Of a stretch of DNA of 64,000 bases, positions 20,605 through 33,003 are shown in pieces. A program made the position numbers and the translations under genes. The notes below the pieces were generated by a model. It saw only the letters and a list, made by a program, of their open reading frames with translations. It did not search any database and was not told where the DNA came from. Numbering within the stretch: position 1 is the stretch's first letter; every line of letters starts with the position of its first letter. This DNA comes from Candidatus Pantoea persica (lineage in GTDB: Bacteria > Pseudomonadota > Gammaproteobacteria > Enterobacterales > Enterobacteriaceae). Location: positions 124,001 to 188,000 of the forward strand of contig NZ_SMDS01000010.1 in assembly GCF_013753875.1 (NCBI RefSeq), written 5' to 3'.

Positions 20605-21918
20605 TTAAAAAATTCCGTAAGAGGCATTAAAGCGGTTTGCCGGATCAAATCTTTCTTTCAATACCTGTAATTTATTCAGCGATTGGCTGGATAGGAACCA
20701 AAATCGTTGAAAGGTTCTATTATATTCTGGATCTCAAAAATCCACTTATCTCCCTGCTCTTTTTCCGCCGCCGTCTGCCAGCTGGCAACGATCTGCATGT
20801 TGAAATGCTCACGACGATGACAAGAAGCGGTTTTATCTGGGGTAATTTCTGAGACCCGACTGCGGAAGTCATGCAGCATGATACAGTTTTGTCCCGAAAG
20901 CATACGCCGACAGCATTCAATGACCGCCCCAGAGGTTTCTTCATCCAGACGATTGAAGTTGAAAGCATCCATTCTGTAGCCCGACCTTTAGGCCAGTCAG
21001 ACTGATCGGACACACTGTCATATGTGTCTCGGTATTCTGACCAGCTCTTTTTAATCAGGCTAGCTCCCGCCAGCGATGACAGCAGCCGGATACAGGCTTC
21101 TCCTGCGGTTTCATCTCCCGTCCCACCGTGGTTCAAGAATAAGGCCCGTTCCTTTTCCGGGAAGAGCCGAGAACGTTGAGAAAACACTCAGCCTGTCATC
21201 TGCCGCATCCAGAATATCCTGAAGGTCCCTGAGTCCCTGCAGGGCGTATTCTGATTCAATAAAGAGGGTAGCAGTCAGCACCGGAAATAACCGGTGAATA
21301 GCAAATTCTGCTGAAGCAAGGACGCCAAAGTTTTTACCAGCGCCTCGAAGTGACCAGAATAAATCCGGATTATCTTTTTTGCTGGCAATGACCAGTGAGC
21401 CATCTCCCAGCACCACCTCTGCTTTTGGAGGTTATCCCCGTTACCAGCCCAAAACAGGGGTTCAGCTTTCCGTACCCGCCGCGCCGCCCAGTGCCAGGAC
21501 CGGCGAGTCCAACCTGAGTATGAACACCCGTTACCAGTGCATAGCCTTCGGGCAGGACGTCTATAGCATTTTTAACAATCGTACCGCCAGCAGCGCCAGC
21601 AGCAGTCAACATTGAATGTTCAGGACTGACTGAGACGTGCCGCATATCGCGAAGATCGAGAGTAATACCTTCCTCGGCAACCCCTCGCCTGTACCAGTCA
21701 TGGCTGCTGCCCAGCACGAAGACAGGCACACCCTGCTCAGCCGCAATGCGTATGGCATTTTGTAAATCAGAGGTGCTCGTACAACGAATAGAAATAGCAG
21801 CGTTTACCTTATCCAGACCATTCCACAAGCCGGTCTGTAGCCTTTATCCGGCTTCATGTCCTGAACGGAGTGATCCCTTAACATATTTCTCAAGAGAGCT
21901 AATGGTGCGGGAATTCAT
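20605..21918 (-). pseudogene. FAD-linked oxidase (berberine-bridge-like), broken
   Basis: Starts MNSRTISSLEKYVKGSLRSG, with a TAA soon after. The FAD-binding domain follows with IRIAAEQGVPVFVLGSSHDW, a region with the family's glycine-rich loop, then MVLGDGSLVIASKKDNPDLF and WSLRGAGKNFGVLASAEFA, typical of FAD_binding_4/BBE enzymes. The C-terminal BBE-like end FDPANRFNASYGIF is in another frame. At least five lesions. The natural substrate is unknown. Codon usage is more AT-rich than the core genes, consistent with an acquired gene. Confidence 0.75.
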
Positions 21919-21933
21919 TTCGGTCCCCTTATA

Positions 21934-21947
21934 TGTACATTGGTACA
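21934..21947. promoter_or_regulatory. Candidate operator of the FAD oxidase
   Basis: TGTACATTGGTACA has perfect TGTAC/GTACA arms, is 15 bp upstream of the oxidase start, and overlaps its likely promoter. It resembles TetR-type operators. No cognate regulator lies nearby. Confidence 0.4.
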
Positions 21948-21950
21948 CAT

Positions 21951-22485
21951 AAAACTAGCAGAAGAGAACTGAAGCGCCAGAGGCGGGGTTCTTTTGGTGA
22001 AGCGTTACAGAGGGTAATGCATGACTAAGCGCTGCTCAGTTGGCCTCATTGGTTAAACCAAAAAGCGAACGTCCGCTTTTCGCTCATAGCGGATCGTATC
22101 CTGCGTAATCCCGCAGTGTGACAGGCGCAAAAATTTATAATTTTTATAAGTTAAAGTTGTGAATCAATCGATTCTGTCGAATCGTACAGCAGACTAACCG
22201 GTTATGAAGGGTTGTATCGTGAACAGACAAAGATTACTGGACCACAAATCTCACAAAATGACGGACAAGTATAACGATATCTGTGGAAAAGAGTGGATTC
22301 ATTGAAACAGCCAATAATAAAGTCGGTAAACTGTTCGTGCAATCTGTCTGCTTATCAGCTTCCAAACCAATGATTTTACCGGACTTTATTCAGTGTTTTG
22401 GGGAAGTTTTGAGGAAAAGCCCAGCGCAACAAAAAAACCAACATGCAATTCATTCACATATTGGCTTAATGTTAACGATGTTTCA
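21951..22485. other. Gene-free region between FAD oxidase and icd
   Basis: About 530 bp without a recognisable gene. A 94-codon + strand frame (22283-22567) overlaps the icd 3' end and has no family features. Possibly the remains of a regulator of the FAD oxidase. Confidence 0.5.
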
Positions 22486-23736
22486 TTACATGTTGTCAAT
22501 GATGGCGTCGCCAAATTCTGAACATTTCAGGAGTTTAGCACCTTCCATCAGACGCTCAAAGTCATAGGTGACGGTCTTGTTGGCGATCGCGCCTTCCATA
22601 CCTTTAACAATCAGGTCAGCCGCTTCGAACCACTGCATGTGACGCAGCATCATCTCAGCGGAGAGGATCACAGAGCCCGGGTTCACTTTATCCTGGCCCG
22701 CATATTTCGGCGCGGTGCCGTGGGTCGCTTCGAACAGCGCACACTCGTCGCCGATGTTCGCGCCCGGTGCGATACCGATGCCGCCAACCTGCGCCGCCAA
22801 GGCGTCGGAGATGTAGTCGCCGTTCAGGTTCATACAGGCGATAACGTCGTACTCCGCCGGACGCAGCAGGATCTGCTGCAGGAAGGCGTCGGCGATCACA
22901 TCTTTAACGATGATCTCTTTGCCGGTGTTCGGGTTATTGATCTTCATCCACGGGCCGCCGTCCAGCAGCTTAGCGCCGAACTCCTCTTTCGCCAGCTGGT
23001 AGCCCCAGTATTTGAATGCGCCTTCGGTGAACTTCATGATGTTGCCTTTGTGCACCAGCGTCAGCGAGTCGCGGTCGTTAGTGATCGCATACTCAATCGC
23101 AGTACGCACTAGGCGCTTGGTGCCCTCTTCCGAACACGACTTCACGCCGATGCCGCAATCCTGCGGGAATCGGATTTTCTTCACGCCCATTTCGTCGCGC
23201 AGGAACTTGATCACCTTGTCCGCTTCGGCAGAACCGGCTTTCCACTCGATGCCCGCGTAGATGTCTTCCGAGTTTTCGCGGAAGATCACCATGTCGGTCT
23301 TTTCAGGACGTTTTACCGGGCTTGGGGTGCCTTTGTAGTAGCGCACCGGGCGCAGACAGACGTAGAGGTCGAGCTCCTGACGCAGCGCAACGTTCAGCGA
23401 ACGAATGCCGCCGCCAACCGGGGTAGTCAGCGGGCCTTTGATGGCGACGCGATACTCTTTGATCAGGCCGAGGGTTTCCTGCGGCAGCCAGACGTCCTGG
23501 CCGTAGAGTTCTACCGATTTTTCGCCGGTGTAAATCTCCATCCAGGAGATTTTGCGCTCGCCGTTATAGGCTTTCTGCACCGCAGTGTCCACTACCTTCA
23601 GCATCACCGGAGAAACGTCCACGCCAATGCCATCACCCTCAATGTAAGGAATGATCGGGTTATTCGGCACATTGAGCTTGCCCTGATCCAGAGTGATTTT
23701 CTGACCTTCCGCCGGAACAACTACTTTGCTTTCCAT
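22486..23736 (-). CDS. icd: NADP-dependent isocitrate dehydrogenase
   Basis: Intact 416 residues, the same length as E. coli Icd. Oxidative decarboxylation of isocitrate to 2-oxoglutarate in the TCA cycle. The substrate/phosphorylation loop [16 protein letters not shown] holds the serine phosphorylated by AceK. The conserved metal-binding aspartates lie in the [17 protein letters not shown] region, and the NADP-binding segment is [20 protein letters not shown]. Divergent from rluE, as in E. coli. No lesion, in clear contrast to the neighbours. Confidence 0.97.
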   Translation of the reverse strand: MESKVVVPAEGQKITLDQGKLNVPNNPIIPYIEGDGIGVDVSPVMLKVVDTAVQKAYNGERKISWMEIYTGEKSVELYGQDVWLPQETLGLIKEYRVAIKGPLTTPVGGGIRSLNVALRQELDLYVCLRPVRYYKGTPSPVKRPEKTDMVIFRENSEDIYAGIEWKAGSAEADKVIKFLRDEMGVKKIRFPQDCGIGVKSCSEEGTKRLVRTAIEYAITNDRDSLTLVHKGNIMKFTEGAFKYWGYQLAKEEFGAKLLDGGPWMKINNPNTGKEIIVKDVIADAFLQQILLRPAEYDVIACMNLNGDYISDALAAQVGGIGIAPGANIGDECALFEATHGTAPKYAGQDKVNPGSVILSAEMMLRHMQWFEAADLIVKGMEGAIANKTVTYDFERLMEGAKLLKCSEFGDAIIDNM

Positions 23737-23862
23737 TAACCTCTCCTGGGCGTTTTGTTAATAAATTGTAAGATGTGAAGCCATGATACTTAAATATTCA
23801 CGCCGCGCCAATCGTCGCTGTTTCGCGTTATAATGCGCCGATTGTCACCGACTGCAAAGCTC

Positions 23863-24468
23863 ATGCGAAAAAGTTCTCAGCAAATTCACCAGCATAAACG
23901 CTCTGACCGCGCGCGCGGACCGCGACGCGTCATATTATTTAACAAACCATTCGATGTTCTGCCACAGTTTAGCGATGAAGCCGGCCGCCAGACGCTGAAG
24001 GATTTTATCCCCATCGGCGACGTCTACGCCGCCGGCCGGCTGGACCGCGACAGCGAAGGCCTGATGGTGCTGACCAATGACGGCGCGCTGCAGGCGGCGC
24101 TGACGCGGCCCGGCAAGCGCACCGGCAAAATCTACTATGTGCAGGTCGAGGGCGAGCCGCAGGAGGCGGACCTCGCGGCGCTGCGGAATGGCGTTAATCT
24201 GAAAGATGGCACGACGTTGCCCGCCGGCGTTGAAAAGGTCGACGAGCCCGTCTGGCTGTGGCCGCGTCAGCCGCCGATCCGCAAGCGCAAAGCGATCCCG
24301 ACTCAATGGCTGAAAATTACCCTTTACGAGGGCCGAAATCGCCAGGTGCGCCGCATGACGGCGCATATCGGCTACCCTACGCTGCGCCTGATCCGCTACG
24401 CCATGGGCTACTACTGGCTGGAGGCGCTGGCGCCGGGCGAGTGGCGCGACGTCAGCGATTCAGTATGA
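23863..24468 (+). CDS. rluE: 23S rRNA pseudouridine(2457) synthase RluE
   Basis: Intact 201 residues. RsuA/RluB-type synthase with the catalytic Asp in [19 protein letters not shown] and the RNA-binding end [23 protein letters not shown] at 23863 is preferred over 23833 because the upstream codons overlap the promoter-like TATAATG and lack a ribosome site. The N-terminal basic tail ([20 protein letters not shown]) is typical. It is divergent from icd and followed by the broken nudJ. Confidence 0.92.
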   Translation: MRKSSQQIHQHKRSDRARGPRRVILFNKPFDVLPQFSDEAGRQTLKDFIPIGDVYAAGRLDRDSEGLMVLTNDGALQAALTRPGKRTGKIYYVQVEGEPQEADLAALRNGVNLKDGTTLPAGVEKVDEPVWLWPRQPPIRKRKAIPTQWLKITLYEGRNRQVRRMTAHIGYPTLRLIRYAMGYYWLEALAPGEWRDVSDSV

Positions 24469-24506
24469 ACTTTTGAGAACGTCAGGTTAATAAACTGGGA
24501 GGATAA

Positions 24507-24965
24507 ATGTTTAAACCTCATGTAACCGTCGCCGGTATAGTGCAGGCCGAGGGCGAACTGTTGGTGGTGGAAGAGCGCGTTAAGGGCGTGGCCCGCCGGT
24601 CACCTGGAAGCGGATGAAACCCTGCTGGAGGCGGCGCGGCGCGAACTGCGCAAGAGACCGGCATCGATCGGCCCGTCGACTATTTTCTTGGCGTGCAGCA
24701 GTGGATTGCGCCCGACAATACGCCTTTTGTGCATTTTCTCTTTGGCCTGGATCTGTCGACAAAGCTGCCCACCGCGACACAGGATGCGGATATCGACCAC
24801 TGCTGGTGGCGCACGCCAGCGCAGATTATCGCCGCAGATAACCTGCGTTCGCCACTGCTCGCCGAAAGCGTGCGGCTGTGGCAGCAGGGCGCGCGCGATC
24901 CGCTGCAGCTAATCGCGCCGTTCCAGTGGCCGTTTCGCGAGGGTGCGCGCCACGCCGACGCGTGA
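24507..24965 (+). pseudogene. nudJ: Nudix phosphatase NudJ, broken
   Basis: HMP-PP / nucleoside triphosphate hydrolase of the Nudix family. Starts MFKPHVTVAGIVQAEGELLV. The Nudix box is damaged twice: about four codons are lost with a shift just before GHLEADETLLEAARRELR, and one G is missing in the REELREETGI core, returning to frame as ETGIDRPVDYFLGVQQW. The C-terminus IAPFQWPFREGARHADA is otherwise good. The family sits between rluE and mnmA in E. coli, as here. Confidence 0.88.
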
Positions 24966-25013
24966 TAGAATAGAATACGCCGACTGTTTTTTTATCGTAA
25001 TCAAGAGTGCGTC

Positions 25014-26126
25014 ATGTCTGACAACAGCCAGAAAAAAGTGATCGTCGGTATGTCCGGCGGCGTGGATTCTTCCGTATCCGCCTGGTTACTGCAGCAGCAG
25101 GGCTATTGGGTAGAAGGCCTGTTCATGAAGAACTGGGAGGAAGACGACGGCGAGGAGTATTGCACTGCCGCGGATGATCTGGCGGATGCGCAGGCGGTCT
25201 GCGACAAACTCGGCATCAAACTGCACAAAATCAACTTTGCGGCAGAGTACTGGGACAACGTCTTCGAGCACTTCCTCGAAGAGTATAAAGCGGGCCGCAC
25301 GCCCAACCCCGATATTCTCTGCAACAAAGAGATCAAATTTAAAGCCTTCCTCGAGTTCGCGGCGGAAGATCTCGGCGCCGACTATATCGCCACCGGCCAC
25401 TATGTGCGCCGCGCCGACGTCGACGGCAAAAGCCAGCTGCTGCGCGGTCTCTACGGCAACAAAGATCAGAGCTACTTCCTTTATACGCTGGGCCACGAGC
25501 AGATTGCGCAAAGCCTGTTCCCGGTCGGCGAGCTGGAGAAGCCGGAGGTACGCCGTATCGCCGAACAGCTCGATCTCATCACCGCGAAGAAAAAAGACTC
25601 CACCGGCATCTGCTTTATCGGCGAGCGCAAATTCCGCGACTTCCTCGGCCGCTATCTGCCAGCGCAGCCGGGCGCGATCGAAACCGTGGACGGCCAGGTG
25701 GTCGGTGAACACCAGGGGCTGATGTACCACACGCTGGGCCAGCGCAAAGGGCTAGGTATCGGCGGCCTGAAAGAGAGCAATGACGATCCCTGGTACGTGG
25801 TGGATAAAGACGTAGCGCGCAATCGCCTGATCGTGGCGCAAGGCGGCGACCATCCGCGCCTGATGTCGGTGGGCCTGATTGCCCAGCAGCTGCACTGGGT
25901 CGATCGCCAGCCGATCGACGCCCCGCTGCGCTGCATGGTGAAAACCCGCTACCGCCAGGCCGATATCTCCTGCGAGATCGTTCCGCACGACGAGGATCGC
26001 ATCGAGGTGCACTTCGACGCGCCGGTCGCGGCAGTGACTCCGGGCCAGTCCGCCGTGTTCTATCTTGGCGAGGTCTGCCTCGGCGGCGGCATTATCGAAG
26101 CGCGCCTACCGCTGGTTGCAGATTAA
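25014..26126 (+). CDS. mnmA: tRNA-specific 2-thiouridylase MnmA
   Basis: Intact 370 residues. Makes 2-thiouridine at position 34 of Lys, Glu and Gln tRNAs. PP-loop [20 protein letters not shown] at residues 12-31; catalytic cysteines in [12 protein letters not shown] and [12 protein letters not shown]; tRNA-contact motif [10 protein letters not shown]. Upstream nudJ and downstream hflD give the normal enterobacterial order. Its preservation fits its near-essential role. Confidence 0.96.
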   Translation: MSDNSQKKVIVGMSGGVDSSVSAWLLQQQGYWVEGLFMKNWEEDDGEEYCTAADDLADAQAVCDKLGIKLHKINFAAEYWDNVFEHFLEEYKAGRTPNPDILCNKEIKFKAFLEFAAEDLGADYIATGHYVRRADVDGKSQLLRGLYGNKDQSYFLYTLGHEQIAQSLFPVGELEKPEVRRIAEQLDLITAKKKDSTGICFIGERKFRDFLGRYLPAQPGAIETVDGQVVGEHQGLMYHTLGQRKGLGIGGLKESNDDPWYVVDKDVARNRLIVAQGGDHPRLMSVGLIAQQLHWVDRQPIDAPLRCMVKTRYRQADISCEIVPHDEDRIEVHFDAPVAAVTPGQSAVFYLGEVCLGGGIIEARLPLVAD

Positions 26127-26159
26127 GTCGGCCCTGCTGACGCGTAGACAAGAGTAACC

Positions 26160-26783
26160 GTGGCTAAAAATTATTACGACATCACTCTGGCGCTGGCGGG
26201 CATTTGCCAGGCGTCGCATCTGGTGCAGCAGCTGGCGCACCAGGGGCAGTGCCAGCCAGAAGCGCTCAACGTCTCGCTGCGCAGCGTCATAGATCTCAAT
26301 CCCGGCTCGACGCTGGCGATGTTCGGCAATGACGAAGCCAACCTGCGCCTCGGGCTGGAGACGCTGATGGCGGTGCTCAACAGCAGCCGCCGCCAGGGCG
26401 CAGGCGCGGAGCTGACGCGCTACACGCTGAGCATGGTGGTGCTGGAGCACAAGCTGAGCGGCAACAAAGCGGCGCTCGCAACGTTGGCGCAGCGCATCAG
26501 CCAGCTCGATCGTCAGCTGGCGCACTACGAACTCAGTTCGGAAACCATTACCAGCGCCATGGCGGGCATCTATGGTCGAAGTCATCAGCTCGCTCGGGCC
26601 GCGCATTCAGGTCACCGGCTCGCCCGCCGTGTTGCAGAACCCCCTGTTGCAGAGCAAGGTTCGCGCCACGCTGCTGGCGGGCATGCGCGCGGCGGACACT
26701 TTCAGCTTCAGCTGATGTTCTCGCGCCAGCGCCTGCTGCGCGAGGCGAAAACCATTTTATCCCGGCTCTCTCCGGCCTATTAA
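26160..26783 (+). CDS. hflD: HflD homolog with compensating frameshifts
   Basis: A 207-codon open frame. The first 137 residues match HflD ([20 protein letters not shown] to [10 protein letters not shown]). One extra G near 26573 shifts the frame, so the native segment ([39 protein letters not shown]) is read out of frame for about 45 codons. A deletion of roughly 20-30 nt near 26695 restores it for [20 protein letters not shown]. The product would have a scrambled middle. HflD is a peripheral membrane protein that modulates CII in phage lambda; its cellular role is poorly known. Probably non-functional. Confidence 0.8.
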   Translation: MAKNYYDITLALAGICQASHLVQQLAHQGQCQPEALNVSLRSVIDLNPGSTLAMFGNDEANLRLGLETLMAVLNSSRRQGAGAELTRYTLSMVVLEHKLSGNKAALATLAQRISQLDRQLAHYELSSETITSAMAGIYGRSHQLARAAHSGHRLARRVAEPPVAEQGSRHAAGGHARGGHFQLQLMFSRQRLLREAKTILSRLSPAY

Positions 26784-28196
<1,413 letters not shown>

Positions 28197-28228
28197 TCGA
28201 GTTGCGCAGGATGGCGCCCGCCAGCCTG

Positions 28229-28263
28229 CGTTAAGCTGTTGTTTAATCCTCTTTGCATATACT
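28229..28263 (+). promoter_or_regulatory. PhoP box and -10 of phoPQ
   Basis: CGTTAA-N5-TGTTTA (28229-28245) fits the PhoP box (GGTTTA-N5-TGTTTA type) with a degenerate first half. TATACT at 28258-28263 follows 12 bp later, the spacing of PhoP-activated promoters. Indicates autoregulation of phoPQ. Confidence 0.7.
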
Positions 28264-28300
28264 TTACCTTAACTAATTGCTCTAAGAGTAAGGACAAGCC

Positions 28301-28969
28301 ATGCGTGTTTTAGTTGTGGAAGACAATGCTCTGCTGCGCCATCATCTTGCGGTCCAGCTGCGCGAAATGGGCCATCAGGTCGACGCCGCCGAGGACGCAA
28401 AGGAAGCCGACTACTTTTTGCAGGAGCATCTGCCCGATATCGCGCTGGTCGACCTCGGCCTGCCAGATGAAGACGGTATGTCGCTGATCCGCCGCTGGCG
28501 CGCACAGACGGTACGCCAGCCGATTCTGGTGCTCACCGCGCGCGAAGGCTGGCAGGCCAAGGTTGAAGCGCTGGAAGCGGGCGCCGATGACTATGTTACC
28601 AAGCCGTTCCATATTGAAGAGGTCGCCGCGCGCCTGCAGGCGTTGATGCGCCGCAACAGCGGGCACGCCTCGCAGATTATCGATATGGCGCCGTTTCAGG
28701 TCGATCTGTCGCGCCGCGAGCTGACCATTCACGGCCAGCCGGTCAAGCTGACCGCCTTTGAGTACACCATCGTGGAAACGCTGATCCGCAACGCGGGCAA
28801 GGTGGTGAGCAAAGACTCGCTGATGCTGCAGCTGTATCCCGACGCTGAACTGCGCGAAAGCCACACCATCGACGTGCTGATGGGACGACTGCGTAAAAAG
28901 ATTCAGGCGCTGCACGCTGATGAGGTGATCACAACCGTACGCGGTCAGGGCTATCGCTTCGATCTCTGA
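28301..28969 (+). CDS. phoP: Response regulator PhoP
   Basis: Intact 222 residues. Receiver domain with the acidic pocket [20 protein letters not shown], phospho-acceptor Asp in [14 protein letters not shown], and Lys in DDYVTKPF. Winged-helix DNA-binding domain with [20 protein letters not shown] and TVRGQGYRF. The stop overlaps the phoQ ATG by one base (TGATG), indicating translational coupling. Controls Mg2+ and envelope-stress genes. Confidence 0.96.
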   Translation: MRVLVVEDNALLRHHLAVQLREMGHQVDAAEDAKEADYFLQEHLPDIALVDLGLPDEDGMSLIRRWRAQTVRQPILVLTAREGWQAKVEALEAGADDYVTKPFHIEEVAARLQALMRRNSGHASQIIDMAPFQVDLSRRELTIHGQPVKLTAFEYTIVETLIRNAGKVVSKDSLMLQLYPDAELRESHTIDVLMGRLRKKIQALHADEVITTVRGQGYRFDL

Positions 28970-30429
28970 TGCGCTGGTTTAACCGCTACCGCCCTCTTTC
29001 GCTGCGCGCGCGCTTTTTACTGGCGTGCTCGGCTATCGTGCTGTTTCTGTCGCTCTCCTACGGCATGGTGGCCGTGATCGGCTACGTGGTGAGCTTCGAC
29101 AAAAATACCTACCGCGTAATGCGCGGCGAGAGCAACCTCTTCTTTACGCTGGCGCAGTGGCAAAACAACCGCCTCACCATCGCGCAGCCGGAGCGCATGA
29201 CGCTTAACTTCCCGACGCAGGTGTTTATCTACGACGAGCAGGGCAAGCTGCTGTGGCAGCAGCGCGACGTGCCGGAGATACGCAGCGAAATCCGCCCCGA
29301 GTGGCTGCTGAAGCCCGATTTCTACGAGATCGACATCAGCAACCGCACCAGCGCCGCGGCGATCGGCAATAACCTGTCGGCGCAACAGCGGCTGCACGCC
29401 ATCGATAACAACAATAACGATACCTTTACCCACTCCGTCGCGGTCAACCGCTACGACGCCACCACCAACCTGCCCGCGCTTACCATCGTGGTGGTGGACT
29501 CTATTCCGCAGGAGCTGCAGCACTCCGACGTCGTCTGGTCGTGGTTCAGCTACGTACTGGCCGCCAACCTGATTCTGGTGATCCCGCTGCTGTGGCTGGC
29601 GGCCCACTGGAGCCTGCGCCCCATCGGCTACCTGGCGACGCAGGTGCGCGAGCTGGAGACCAGCCAGCGCGAAAATCTGGACGACGCGCCGCCGCAGGAG
29701 CTGCGCAGCCTGGTGCGCAACCTGAACCTGCTGCTCAGTAACGAGCGCCAGCGATATACCCGCTACCGCACCACCCTCTCCGATCTGACGCATAGCCTGA
29801 AAACGCCGCTGGCGGTGCTGCAAAGCACGCTGCGTTCGCTGCGCAACGGCAAGGATCTCACCATTGAGCAGGCCGAACCGGTGATGCTGGAGCAGATCAG
29901 CCGCATCTCGCAGCAGATCGGCTACTACCTGCACCGCGCCAGCATGCAGGCGGATCACAATCCGCTGCTGCGCGATCTCCACCCGGTCTCGGTGCTGCTC
30001 GACAGCCTCTGCTCCGCGCTCAATAAGGTCTACCAGCATAAAGGGGTCGAGATCACGCTGGACGTCTCGCCGGAAGTGACCTTTATCGGCGATAAAAACG
30101 ACTTTATGGAGGTGCTGGGCAACGTGCTGGATAACGCCTGCAAATACTGCCTGGAATTTATTGAGGTCAGCGCGCGCCAGACCGACCAGGCGCTGCATCT
30201 GTTTATCGACGACGACGGCCCCGGCATTCCCGAAAGCAAGCGCGACCTTGTCTTCGTGCGCGGCCAGCGCGCCGATACGCTGCGCCCAGGACAGGGGCTG
30301 GGTCTGGCGGTGGTGGTCGATATTCTGGAGCAGTATGAGGGCCAGGTAATCGCTTCATCCAGCCCGCTGGGCGGCGCGCGCATGGAAGTGATCTTCCGCC
30401 GTCAGGAAGTCGAACATCGCCGCGAGTAG
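28969..30429 (+). CDS. phoQ: Sensor kinase PhoQ
   Basis: Intact 486 residues, E. coli length. TM1 at about residues 17-40; periplasmic PAS-like domain; TM2 [24 protein letters not shown]; phospho-His in [21 protein letters not shown]-box [10 protein letters not shown] and G-boxes [10 protein letters not shown] and GQGLGLAV. The periplasmic acidic cluster that binds Mg2+ and peptides in E. coli (a run of Asp) is here DNNNNDT, mostly neutral, at 29404-29424. Signal transmission residues look normal; ligand sensing may be altered. Confidence 0.95.
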   Translation: MRWFNRYRPLSLRARFLLACSAIVLFLSLSYGMVAVIGYVVSFDKNTYRVMRGESNLFFTLAQWQNNRLTIAQPERMTLNFPTQVFIYDEQGKLLWQQRDVPEIRSEIRPEWLLKPDFYEIDISNRTSAAAIGNNLSAQQRLHAIDNNNNDTFTHSVAVNRYDATTNLPALTIVVVDSIPQELQHSDVVWSWFSYVLAANLILVIPLLWLAAHWSLRPIGYLATQVRELETSQRENLDDAPPQELRSLVRNLNLLLSNERQRYTRYRTTLSDLTHSLKTPLAVLQSTLRSLRNGKDLTIEQAEPVMLEQISRISQQIGYYLHRASMQADHNPLLRDLHPVSVLLDSLCSALNKVYQHKGVEITLDVSPEVTFIGDKNDFMEVLGNVLDNACKYCLEFIEVSARQTDQALHLFIDDDGPGIPESKRDLVFVRGQRADTLRPGQGLGLAVVVDILEQYEGQVIASSSPLGGARMEVIFRRQEVEHRRE

Positions 30430-30486
30430 AAAGGCGCGCAGGCTGTTATACTTGCCTGCATTTACAGTCCTGTGTGGAACCCTTGT

Positions 30487-31552
30487 ATGGACTATCAGCT
30501 CGATCTTAACTGGCCCGACTTCATTCAGCGCTACTGGCAAAACGCCCGGTACTGCTGAAGCGCGGATTTAAAAACTTTATCGATCCCATATCCCCTGACG
30601 AGCTGGCCTGCGTGGCGATGGAGAATGAGGTGGACAGCCGCCTGGTCAGCCATAACGACGGCAAATGGCAGGTGGGCCACGGTCCTTTCGAGAGCTACGA
30701 CCATCTCGGCGAAAACAACTGGTCGCTGCTAGTGCAACTGGCACGAGGCGTTAGCGGCGCTGCTGCGCCCCTTCCGCGTTCTGCCCGGCTGGCGCATCGA
30801 CGATCTGATGATCTCCTTCGCCGTGCCGGGCGGCGGCATCGGCCCGCACTTTGACCAGTACGACGTCTTTATTATTCAGGGCACCAGCCGTCATCGCTGG
30901 CGCGTCGGCGAAAAAAGTGCCGATGAAGCAGCACTGTCCACACCCCGACCTGCTGCAGGTCGAGCCGTTCGACGCCATCATCGACGAAGAGATAGAGCCT
31001 GGCAACATCCTCTATATTCATATTCCGCCGGAATTTCCGCATTAAGGCTACTCGCTGGAGAATGCACTCAACTATTCAGTAGGCTTTCGCGCGCCGAGCG
31101 GCCGCGAGCTGGACAGCTACCGCTACAGCGATCCCGAGGTGCCGACGCGCGACTGCCCGTCGCAGATCCTGCCGCAGGAGATTGAGGGCATCCGCAAGGT
31201 GATGCTCGACGTGATCGACCAACCTGAGCACTTTGCCAACTGGTTCGGCGAGTTTATCTCCTAGTTGCGCCACGAGCTGGACATCGCGCCGCCGGAGCCG
31301 CCCTATCAGCCGGACGAGATTTACGATGCACTGCAGCAGGGCGATCTCCTGGCGCGCCTCGGCGGCCTGCGCGTGCTGACCATCGGCGACGCGGTGTTTG
31401 TCAACGGCGAGCGCGTCGAGTGTTCGCAGCCGGAGGTGCTAAAGGCACTGGCGCATCGCCACACGCTGAGCCTAGCGGATTTCGGCAAGGTGCTGGATGA
31501 CCCGTCGCTGCTGGCGCAGCTCGCCGCGCTGGTGAACGCCGGCTACTGGTAA
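30487..31552 (+). pseudogene. roxA: Ribosomal protein uL16 arginine hydroxylase RoxA, broken
   Basis: JmjC/cupin 2-oxoglutarate oxygenase (YcfD). Starts MDYQLDLNWPDFIQRYWQ, with a frameshift near 30545. The iron motif GPHFDQYDVF is present, and the distal His region FPH is followed directly by TAA at 31043-31045 instead of the Glu codon. TAG at 31262-31264 (CAG inferred) separates the C-terminal domain, which is otherwise open (PPYQPDEIYDALQQGDLLAR). Also shifts near 30735 and 30920. It lies downstream of phoQ, as in E. coli. Confidence 0.88.
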
Positions 31553-31716
31553 CTTCGGCGACGCCGAGTAGAGCCACCAGACGACGCAAAAGCTAAAACC
31601 CGGGGGTAGCGTGGAGCAGAAGAGCAAAGCGTCCCGCTCCAGGGAAGGCGCGGGCTGAGCGAGCAGGGATGCGTTTAGCGACTTTGCGCTTGCACCACGC
31701 CACCCGCGTAAGCTCT

Positions 31717-31740
31717 GCGCCTCCTGACGGAGGCGTTTTT
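31717..31740 (+). terminator. Terminator between roxA and pepT
   Basis: CGCCTCC-TGAC-GGAGGCG followed by TTTTTTT on the + strand; its 3' end touches the pepT stop codon. Confidence 0.75.
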
Positions 31741-32973
31741 TTACGCTTTTTTCTCGGCGGCCAGCGCCGTCAGCCGCACAATCACATCCACAGCCTGCGC
31801 CGTAATATTGAGCGAAGCGAACTCATGCTTGCCGTGGTAGTTATAGCCGCCGGTAAAGATGTTCGGGCACGGCAGCCCTTTCCAGGAGAGCGCCGAGCCG
31901 TCGGTGTCGCCGCGAATCGGCTTCACTTTCGGCTCAATGCCGCAGTCGCGCATCGCCTGCAGCGCCAGATCGATAATGTGCGGATGCGGCTCCACCTTCT
32001 CACGCATATTGCGGTAGCTGTTGCTGCTCTCCACCGTCACGGAGCAATCCTTGTGCAGCCCGCTGTTGATGCGGTCGGCGATGGCCGTCAGCACCTGTTT
32101 GCGTTGCTCAAAGGATGTCGTGTCGAAATCGCGAATGATGTACTGCAGTTCCGCGTGCTCGACCGTACCCTTGATCTGGTGCAGATGGTAGAAGCCCTCA
32201 TAGCCGTCGGTAAACTGCGGGCGCTCTTTGGCCGGCACCTTGGCATGAAACGCCGTCGCCACTTCCAGCGCGTTCACCATCACCCCCTTCGCCGAGCCGG
32301 GATGCACATTATTGCCGACGATCTTCACCACCGCTGACGCCGCGTTGAAGTTTTCATACTCGAATTCGCCGAGATCGCTGCCGTCGATGGTGTAGGCCCA
32401 GTCGGCGACGAAGCCTTCCACGTCGAAGTAGGAGGTGCCGCGCCCGATCTCTTCATCCGGCGTAAAGGCGACGCGGATGGCGCCATGCGGGATATCCCCT
32501 TTGCCCAGCCGCGCCATCGCCGTCATGATCTCGGCGATCCCGGCCTTATCGTCGGCGCCAAGCAGCGTTTTGCCGTCGCGGTGGTGATTAAGGTGTGGCC
32601 GATCAGATTATGCAACACCGGGAACATCACCGGCGACAGGATCTCTTCGCCGGTGCCGAGCGCAATATCGCCGCCGCGGTAGTTCTTAATAATCTGCGGG
32701 CTGACGTGTTTTGCGGTAAAGTCGGGCGAGGTATCCATATGGGAAATAAAGCCGATCACTGGTGTCGGCCAGTCGACGTTGGCGGGCAGCGTGCCCATCA
32801 CGCAGCAGTGGTCGCTGAGCGACACGTCGACAAAGCCGAGCGCGGTCAGTTCCTCCTGCAGCTGACGCGCCAGCCTCCACTGTCCTTCGCTGCCTGGCAC
32901 TTGACGCGCCTGAGGTTTCGCCTGCGTTTCCACAGCCACGTAACTTAAAAAAACGTTCAAGTAATTGATCCAT
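31741..32973 (-). pseudogene. pepT: Peptidase T, broken
   Basis: Tripeptide aminopeptidase of the M20 zinc family. ATG at 32973 starts MDQLLERFF, then a frameshift to [20 protein letters not shown]. Zinc and catalytic motifs [13 protein letters not shown] and [14 protein letters not shown], and the end [20 protein letters not shown], are present. A second shift near 32575 breaks the conserved [13 protein letters not shown] region. The family RGGTDG motif is RGDTDG here. Divergent from the potA remnant, as in E. coli. Confidence 0.9.
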
Positions 32974-33003
32974 ATACTATCTCTTCCAGAGAAGCCGTCA
33001 GTT

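Noticed and set aside
29017..30198. 393-codon frame opposite phoQ
   Set aside because: Antisense shadow of phoQ, which is clearly the real gene.
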